This document shows, one piece after another, positions 58,626 through 64,000 of a stretch of 64,000 bases of DNA. How positions within the stretch are numbered: the stretch's first letter is position 1; each line of letters starts with the position of its first letter. Made by a program: the position numbers and the translations under genes. The stretch is from assembly GCF_004570385.1 (NCBI RefSeq), contig NZ_SPQL01000003.1, positions 1 through 64,000 on the forward strand. Reading direction: 5' to 3'. Origin of the DNA: Blastococcus sp. CT_GayMR19 (lineage in GTDB: Bacteria > Actinomycetota > Actinomycetes > Mycobacteriales > Geodermatophilaceae). The notes under the pieces are model-generated. The model saw only the letters and a program-made list of their open reading frames with translations. It was not told the DNA's origin and did no database searches.

Positions 58626-60200
58626 ATGCCGACCGTTCATCGGGAAGTCGAGAAGAAGTACGCCGCCGACGACGGTTTCGAGCTGCCGCCGCTGCTGGAG
58701 CTGGCGGCCGCGACCGACGATCGTCGAGCCACAGCGGTCGCTCCGGTCGCCGAGGGCGAGCCGGTCCGGCACACGCTGAGCGCGACGTACTTCGACACCG
58801 CCGACCTGCGCCTGGCGAACGCCGGACTGACCCTGCGGCGGCGCACCGGTGGCGACGACGCCGGCTGGCACCTCAAGGTTCCTGCCGGCAAGGGCGCCCG
58901 GTCCGAGGTGCGGCTGCCGCTGGGTCGGGGGGCACGAACGGTGCCGGCGCCGCTGCGGCAGATGGTGTGGGCCCGCAGCCTGGGGGCCACCTTGCGGCCG
59001 GTCGCCGAGATCCTGACCGACCGGACGGTGCGGCGACTCGTCGACGTGACCGGCCACGTGCTCGCCGAGCTCGCCGACGACCGGGTCACGGCGCGCCGGC
59101 TGCTCCCCACCGACGGCCTGGGGGATGCCGCCGGGGCGACCACGTCGTGGCGGGAGATCGAGGTCGAGCTGGCCGCCGGCGACGAGGCACTCCTCGCGGC
59201 CGTCGACGCCCGGCTGCGCGAACGCGGTCTGGAGGAGGCCCCGTCCGCCTCGAAGCTGGCCCAGGTGCTCGACGTCCAGCGGCAGCAGGAGCCGGCCGGG
59301 GCCCGGAAGCTGACGGCGAAGTCGGCAGGAGGCGAGACGGTGCTCGCCCACGTGCGCGAGCAGGTGGAGCAGATCCGGACGCAGGACCTGCCGGTCCGCC
59401 TCGACGCCCCCGACGCCGTGCACAAGATGCGGGTCGCCACCCGCCGGCTCCGCAGCGCCCTCACGACGTTCAAGCCGCTGTTCGCCCCGGACGTCGCCCG
59501 CCCGCTGCGCAGCGAGCTGAAGTGGCTGGCCGGTGAGCTCGGGGCCGCGCGGGACGCGGAGGTCATGCGCGACCGGGTGAGCGCCGCCGTGCAGGCGGAG
59601 AGCGACGCCGCCGCCCTGGGCCCGGTCGCCGAGGTGGCGGCCGCCGAGCTGGACGGGGCCTACCGCGCCGCGCACGGCCGGGTGCTGGCCGAGCTGGACG
59701 GCGACCGGTACCACGATCTGCTCCTGGCCCTCGACGCGCTGCTCACCTCCCCGCCGCTGACCGAGCGGGCCGCCGTCGCCACGCGCAAGGTCCTGCCGGG
59801 ACTGGTCGCACGGAGCTACGCACAGGTGCGCGACCTGGTGGAGGAGGCCGCCACGAAGCCGGCCGGGGTCGAGCGCGAGGAGCTGCTGCACGATGCCCGC
59901 AAGGCCGCCAAGCGGGCGCGGTACGCCGGGGAGTCGGTGAGCGTCGTCTTCGGCAAGGACGCCCTCGCGTTCGCCGAGGCGATGGAGGGCGTGCAGGAGG
60001 CGCTGGGGGAGTACCAGGACTCGGTCCTCACCCGCGAGCGTCTCCAGCAGCTCGCGCTGCACACCTCCAGCCCCGCCGCCGCCTTCCTCTACGGGCGGCT
60101 GCACGCGCTCGAGGAGGCGCATGCGGCGCTCTCTCAGGAGCACTTCGACACGGCGTGGAAGGCGGCGGGGCGCAAGTCGGTGCACCGCTGGCTCCGCTGA
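58626..60200 (+). CDS. CYTH-CHAD domain protein (polyphosphate-associated)
   Basis: A 524-aa two-domain protein. The CYTH domain (residues 1-200) begins with the E-x-E-x-K-type motif HREVEKKY and binds triphosphate/polyphosphate through many Arg/Lys. The CHAD domain (220-510) begins with VHKMRVATRRLRSAL and has the histidine-rich helical repeats that bind polyphosphate granules. Such proteins associate with polyP granules; enzymatic activity here is uncertain. ATG at 58626. A strong hairpin follows the stop. Confidence 0.93.
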   Translation: MPTVHREVEKKYAADDGFELPPLLELAAATDDRRATAVAPVAEGEPVRHTLSATYFDTADLRLANAGLTLRRRTGGDDAGWHLKVPAGKGARSEVRLPLGRGARTVPAPLRQMVWARSLGATLRPVAEILTDRTVRRLVDVTGHVLAELADDRVTARRLLPTDGLGDAAGATTSWREIEVELAAGDEALLAAVDARLRERGLEEAPSASKLAQVLDVQRQQEPAGARKLTAKSAGGETVLAHVREQVEQIRTQDLPVRLDAPDAVHKMRVATRRLRSALTTFKPLFAPDVARPLRSELKWLAGELGAARDAEVMRDRVSAAVQAESDAAALGPVAEVAAAELDGAYRAAHGRVLAELDGDRYHDLLLALDALLTSPPLTERAAVATRKVLPGLVARSYAQVRDLVEEAATKPAGVEREELLHDARKAAKRARYAGESVSVVFGKDALAFAEAMEGVQEALGEYQDSVLTRERLQQLALHTSSPAAAFLYGRLHALEEAHAALSQEHFDTAWKAAGRKSVHRWLR

Positions 60201-60226
60201 CCCGGGGCACGCCTCCGGGCACGGGG

Positions 60227-60257
60227 CGGCGGGCCGGGACCAGGTCCCGGCCCGCCG
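60227..60257. terminator. Bidirectional terminator-like hairpin
   Basis: A perfect 15-bp inverted repeat (60227-60241 and 60243-60257; usable stem about 13 bp with a 5-nt loop) lies exactly between the convergent CHAD gene (+, ends 60200) and the minus-strand gene ending at 60266. It should stop transcription from both sides. Confidence 0.75.
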
Positions 60258-60265
60258 GCCGGCGG

Positions 60266-60775
60266 TCACACCGCCGTGGCCAGGCTCCGGACGCCGGAGC
60301 TGACGCCGAGCGCGAGCCGACGGCTGACCCGCAAGCCCTGATCGGCGACCGAGTAGGCGGCCTCGATCAGGTCCTCGGGCCGCACCAGTGCCGTGGGCAC
60401 GAGCGTGCGGACGACCATCGTGACGCTGCGGACGACGCCGGCGACCGCTTCCTCGCCGCTCCGCGTCGCCCGCTCGAGCTGTCGGCGGGCCTGCTCCTGC
60501 TCCTGCTCGCGCAGCTGCTCGAGCAGGTCCGCCCGGGCGACGGTGACCAGGGAACCGGCGCGCTCCCGGCGGTCGTCGTCGGTCGCGGAGTCCAGCGCCT
60601 GACGGGCGACCAGCTGACGGATCTCGTGCGTCAGCTCCTCCTGGGCACGGGCCAGCTCCTCGAGAGTGGTCCCCGAGCCCGGCCTCCCCGTGCCGGGGCC
60701 GGGCTGCTCGCCGTTCGCCGGCCGGGCCGGGGTTGTCGCGCTGGTGGAGTTGCTGGCCTTGGTGGGTGCGGTCAT
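60266..60775 (-). CDS. Hypothetical protein with coiled coil and amphipathic helices
   Basis: A 169-aa protein. The Ala/Thr/Pro-rich N-terminus is probably disordered; residues 50-110 form a charged coiled coil (LEQLREQEQEQARRQLER); the C-terminal part has an amphipathic/hydrophobic section (VVRSVTMVVRTLVPTALV). ATG at 60775 follows a very strong aggagg site. Membrane- or granule-surface association is possible, perhaps with the polyphosphate-binding neighbour, but this is inference. Confidence 0.72.
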   Translation of the reverse strand: MTAPTKASNSTSATTPARPANGEQPGPGTGRPGSGTTLEELARAQEELTHEIRQLVARQALDSATDDDRRERAGSLVTVARADLLEQLREQEQEQARRQLERATRSGEEAVAGVVRSVTMVVRTLVPTALVRPEDLIEAAYSVADQGLRVSRRLALGVSSGVRSLATAV

Positions 60776-60906
60776 CGGGTCCTCCTGCGGGTCGGGCCAT
60801 CCGTACCGGCCCAGCCTCTGCGCGGCACGTGAACCGCAGCGGGGCGTCGCGTGCCCGGAAGGAGGACGGCCGGGTAACACGCGCCGGAGCGCGGCCGGCC
60901 GAGGAC

Positions 60907-62439
60907 TCACGAACCGGCGAGCAGCACCCGGACGGCATCGATCGTGTCGGCCTCGGCCGGGTTCTTGTCCGGCCGGTACCGCAACACCCGGGCGAACCGC
61001 AGGGCGAGGCCGCCGGGGTAGCGGGGGCTGCGCTGCGCGCCGTCCACGGCGATCTCCACGACCAGCTCCGGGCGCAGCAGCACTCCCCAGTCCGGCTGCT
61101 CCCGGGCGAGCTCCGGAAAGGTCCGCGTCTGCCAGTCCAGGAGCTGGTCGGTCATCCCCTTGAACGTCTTGCCCACCATCACCGGCTCGCCGCCGTCGGG
61201 GTCGCGGGCGCCCAGGTGGATGTTCGACAGCTTGCCGGAGCGCCGTCCGTACCCCCATTCCGCGCCGAGGACGACGAGGTCGAGGGTGTGCACGGGTTTG
61301 ACCTTCTGCCAGGACTTCCCGCGGCGGCCCGCGGCGTAGGCGGCGTCGAGCGCCTTGACGACCACGCCCTCGTGCCCGGCCGTCAGCGCGTCGTCCAGCA
61401 CCACGGCCGCCTGCTCGGGAGCGGGGGAGCGGACCCCGGGCATCCGGAGCGCGGCGTGCTCGTCGCCGGCCAGCAGCCCGGCGAGCGCGTCGAGGCGGAC
61501 GGACAGGGGCTCGTCCAGGAGGTCGCGGCCGTCCAGGTGCAGCAGGTCGAAGAAGAACGGGCTGAGCAGGACGCCCTCCTCTGTCGCGTCGCTGCCGAAG
61601 CGGCTCATCGTGTCCTGGAACGCGCGCGGCCGGCCGTCGTCGTCCAGGGCGAGGGTCTCGCCGTCCAGGACGGCGGTCTCGCACGGCAGCGCCCGCACCC
61701 GGTCGACGAGCTCGGGCACCCCGTCGGTCACCTCACGCAGCGTGCGTGTCCACACGCGGACGACGTCGCCGTCGCGGTGGACCTGGATGCGGGCACCGTC
61801 GAGCTTGAACTCCACGGTCACGTCGGTGCCGAGGTCGGTGAGCGCGGCATCCAGTGAGGAGCCGGGGCTGGCGAGCATCGGCCGCACCGGGCGGCCGACC
61901 TCCAGGCGCACCCCATCGAGCGCCTCGACGCCACCGGTCAGCGCGAGGGCCGCCGTCTCCGGGAGGCGCCCGGAGAGCATGAACGCGCGGCGGACGTTCG
62001 CGGCGGGCACCTCGGCGGCCGTGGCGACCGCCTCCAGGACGACGCCCTCGAGCGCACCCTGGCGGAGCTCGCCGGTGAGCAGCCGGACGAGGAACTGCTG
62101 CTCGTCGGCGGTCGTGGCCGACAGCAGGCCGGTGACGGCCGCGTCGCGCCGGGCCGCCGAGCCGGGCCCGGTGGTGGCGGCCAGCTCGGTCAGGGCCCGG
62201 TCGACGGCGGCCACGGTCAGCGACGGAGCGTCCGCGGGCCGGCCCGCCAGGCGGGACAGACTGCGCCAGCCGACGCCGATCCGGCCCTGGCGCACCTCGC
62301 CCGCGAGCCACGCGGTGACCGGGCCGACCTCGTCCGCGCCCGCGCGCCGCAGCAGCTCCGCGATCGCCGTGGCCTTCGCCGTGCGTGATCTCGTGGCGGC
62401 GACCGCGGCGGAGGCGGTGACGACGTCGGCGAGCAGCAC
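60907..62439 (-). CDS. ATP-dependent DNA ligase (LigB/LigC-type)
   Basis: A 510-aa ATP-dependent DNA ligase. The nucleotidyl-Lys motif I is EFKLDGARIQVHRDGD; motif III AVLDGETLALDD; motif IV EGVVVKALDAAYA; motif V SWQKVKP; followed by an OB-fold with VMVGKTFKGMTD. The N-terminal 170 residues form the DNA-binding helical domain. It seals nicks, probably in repair, in addition to the essential NAD-dependent LigA. Mycobacterial LigB has the same three-domain plan and length. Confidence 0.92.
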   Translation of the reverse strand: MLLADVVTASAAVAATRSRTAKATAIAELLRRAGADEVGPVTAWLAGEVRQGRIGVGWRSLSRLAGRPADAPSLTVAAVDRALTELAATTGPGSAARRDAAVTGLLSATTADEQQFLVRLLTGELRQGALEGVVLEAVATAAEVPAANVRRAFMLSGRLPETAALALTGGVEALDGVRLEVGRPVRPMLASPGSSLDAALTDLGTDVTVEFKLDGARIQVHRDGDVVRVWTRTLREVTDGVPELVDRVRALPCETAVLDGETLALDDDGRPRAFQDTMSRFGSDATEEGVLLSPFFFDLLHLDGRDLLDEPLSVRLDALAGLLAGDEHAALRMPGVRSPAPEQAAVVLDDALTAGHEGVVVKALDAAYAAGRRGKSWQKVKPVHTLDLVVLGAEWGYGRRSGKLSNIHLGARDPDGGEPVMVGKTFKGMTDQLLDWQTRTFPELAREQPDWGVLLRPELVVEIAVDGAQRSPRYPGGLALRFARVLRYRPDKNPAEADTIDAVRVLLAGS

Positions 62440-62522
62440 CGGGCCATGGTGTCAGCCGCCGGGGACGGCCGGCGCCGGCACCGGCGGAGGGCTCGTCGGG
62501 GACGGCAGGCGAGGATGGCCGC

Positions 62523-63752
62523 ATGGCAGCGAGCCCACGCACCCACGACCTCGTCGTCTTCGGGGCGACCGGCTTCGTCGGGCGGCTGCTGGCCGCGTAC
62601 CTGGCCGAGCACGCCCCACCCGACCTCCGGATCGCCCTCGCCGGACGCTCCCGGACGCGCTGCGAGGAGGTGCGCAGCGGGCTGCCGGCGGCCGCCCGGG
62701 ACTGGGCGGTGCTCGAGGCCGACGCGTCCGACCCGGCCTCGATGGCCGCGCTGGCGGCGCGGACCAGCGTCGTGGTCACCACGGTCGGTCCCTACGCGCG
62801 GTACGGCCTGCCGCTGGTCGAGGCGTGCGCAGCGGCCGGCACGCACTACGCCGACCTCACCGGGGAGGTCCTGTTCGTCCGCGACGCGATCGCGCGCACC
62901 GACGCCGTCGCGCGCGCCACCGGGGCCCGCATCGTCCATGCCTGCGGCTACGACTCCATCCCCTCGGATCTCAGCACCATGCTGCTCGCTGCCCGGGCGG
63001 CGGCCGACGGCGCGGGCGGGCTGGGCGACGTCCGTCTCGTGGCCTTGCTGCGCGGGGGCTTCAGCGGCGGCACGATCGACTCGATGCGTGCCCAGCTGGA
63101 GGCGCTGCAGGAGGACCCGTCGCTGCGCCGCGTCGCGGGGGACCCGTTCGCGCTGAGCCCGGACCGCGACGCCGAGCCCGACACCCGGCAGCCGCGTGAC
63201 GCAGGCCCGCCGGCGCAGACGCCGGACGGGCGGTGGACGGCGCCGTTCGTGATGGCGCCCTTCAACACCCGCATCGTCCGGCGGAGCAACGCCCTGCAGG
63301 GGTGGGCCTACGGTCGGGGCCTGAGCTACGGCGAGGTCATGGGAGTCGGCCGCGGCCCGCTCGGTGCGCTCACCGCGGCGGGGGTCACCGCCGGACTGGT
63401 CGGGACACTGGCCGCCATGAGCTTCGCGCCGACCCGCGCACTGCTCGACCGCGTGCTCCCCGCGCCGGGCAGCGGTCCGAGCGAGGAGGTCCGCCAGAAG
63501 GGCTGGTTCCGGATGGTCGTCGACGCCACCACCGAGGACGGCCGGCGCTACCGCGCGACCGCCGCCGGCGAGGGGGACCCCGGGTACGCCGCGACCGCCG
63601 TCATGCTGGGGGAGAGCGCGCTGGCGCTGGCCGTGGACGGCGACCGGCTGCCCGACCGCGCCGGCTCGCTCACCCCGGCGACGGCGCTGGGCGACGTCCT
63701 GGTCGAGCGGCTCCGGGCCGCCGGGCACCGCTACGAGGTCGTCGCGGTCTGA
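62523..63752 (+). CDS. Saccharopine dehydrogenase-like NAD(P) reductase (trans-acting enoyl reductase type)
   Basis: A 409-aa protein. The N-terminal Rossmann motif is LVVFGATGFVGRLLAAYL, followed by VVTTVGPYARYGLPLVEAC and ADLTGEVLFVRDAI. The C-terminal part includes GDPGYAATAVMLGESALALA. Mycobacterial relatives act in trans as enoyl reductases of lipid polyketide synthases (phthiocerol pathway); the substrate here is unknown. ATG at 62523, 83 bp from the divergent ligase gene. Confidence 0.87.
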   Translation: MAASPRTHDLVVFGATGFVGRLLAAYLAEHAPPDLRIALAGRSRTRCEEVRSGLPAAARDWAVLEADASDPASMAALAARTSVVVTTVGPYARYGLPLVEACAAAGTHYADLTGEVLFVRDAIARTDAVARATGARIVHACGYDSIPSDLSTMLLAARAAADGAGGLGDVRLVALLRGGFSGGTIDSMRAQLEALQEDPSLRRVAGDPFALSPDRDAEPDTRQPRDAGPPAQTPDGRWTAPFVMAPFNTRIVRRSNALQGWAYGRGLSYGEVMGVGRGPLGALTAAGVTAGLVGTLAAMSFAPTRALLDRVLPAPGSGPSEEVRQKGWFRMVVDATTEDGRRYRATAAGEGDPGYAATAVMLGESALALAVDGDRLPDRAGSLTPATALGDVLVERLRAAGHRYEVVAV

Positions 63753-63819
63753 CCTGGCGTCCCGCGGCGGCGAGCCGAGCCGCCCACCCATCCGGCCACC
63801 GACGACTGGAGATCCCGCT

Positions 63820-64000
63820 GTGCCTCCGCTGCACGACATCGCCCATCTCGCCCACGTCGAGCTCCGCACCCCCGTGCTCGAGCGGAGCGTCGACTTCTTC
63901 ACCCGGTACCTCGGGCTGACCGAGACCGGCACGGCCGGGGACTCGGTCTTCCTCCGCGCCTGGGACGACTACGAGACCACCACGGTCACGCTCACCGGCC
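63820..64000 (+). CDS. N-terminal part of a VOC/extradiol dioxygenase-like protein
   Basis: GTG at 63820 has a ggag site. The 60 visible residues (DIAHLAHVELRTPVLERSVDF, TRYLGLTETGT) match the first module of catechol 2,3-dioxygenase-like VOC proteins, where the His in LAHVEL is the usual iron ligand. The gene continues beyond the window, so the second module and iron site cannot be judged. Confidence 0.75.
   Translation, partial: MPPLHDIAHLAHVELRTPVLERSVDFFTRYLGLTETGTAGDSVFLRAWDDYETTTVTLTG

Noticed and set aside
57582-60938. Very long open frame on the minus strand opposite the CYTH-CHAD gene
   Set aside because: It is the antisense shadow of genuine genes in GC-rich DNA. Its translation is Arg/Pro/Gly-rich without domains, and it crosses several real genes and a terminator.

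Overview
The window is dense, very GC-rich DNA with many GTG starts and ATGA/GTGA gene overlaps. A mycothiol-dependent (maleylpyruvate isomerase-type) protein, a DivIVA-like coiled-coil protein and a group 1h [NiFe] hydrogenase point to a free-living, probably soil, actinobacterium. Geodermatophilaceae or Pseudonocardia-like lineages would fit, but the sequence alone does not fix the genus. I see no rRNA, tRNA, CRISPR array, intact insertion sequence or replication origin.

Layout. 1-8.2 kb: housekeeping and stress genes (patatin-like lipase, a TetR/quinone-reductase pair sharing a double palindrome, isochorismatase-like hydrolase, diguanylate cyclase, LtrA-like membrane protein, secreted TAP-type peptidase). 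8.2-14.9 kb: a catabolic block (IclR regulator, amidohydrolase, CaiB/BaiF CoA-transferase, citryl-CoA-lyase-like protein, MDR oxidoreductase, intradiol dioxygenase). 14.9-20.1 kb: a SnoaL-like protein, a truncated VOC gene, and a globin cluster of classical flavohaemoglobin, a second globin-reductase and a DivIVA-like protein, followed by a BrkB-type membrane protein. 20.2-25.5 kb: an AcoR/MimR-like activator diverging from an amidohydrolase - MIP18/DUF59 - zinc alcohol dehydrogenase - two ABM monooxygenase set. This looks like the accessory half of a propane monooxygenase operon, but the monooxygenase and GroEL genes are missing.

25.6-35.7 kb: a tightly overlapping [NiFe]-hydrogenase locus (hypA, hypB, hhyS, hhyL, a NifU/Rieske-like protein, DUF5947-, DUF6084- and DUF6390-like proteins, a 461-aa unknown, a 39-aa membrane peptide, two disordered proteins, endopeptidase, hypC). 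The enzyme type is associated with oxidation of trace atmospheric H2. hypD, hypE and hypF are not in the window. 35.7-38.8 kb: a gene-poor patch with a VOC pseudogene, two small genes, a TetR gene and strong hairpins.

38.8-47.5 kb: two ABC importers, a ferric-iron-type system on the minus strand and a branched-chain-amino-acid-type system on the plus strand (the latter with a LivM-LivG fusion). 47.6-54.7 kb: an alpha/beta hydrolase, small proteins, a three-subunit molybdenum hydroxylase, and a P450 with its ferredoxin. 54.8-64 kb: methyltransferase, VOC and ABM proteins, LLM flavin oxidoreductase, CYTH-CHAD protein, ATP-dependent DNA ligase, saccharopine-dehydrogenase-like reductase and the start of an extradiol-dioxygenase-like gene.

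Together the genes describe a versatile aerobe that burns small organics and aromatics with oxygenases and can use H2 as a maintenance energy source. A recurring oddity is short tandem duplication with a 15-21 bp period, in frame inside genes and also in intergenic spacers.
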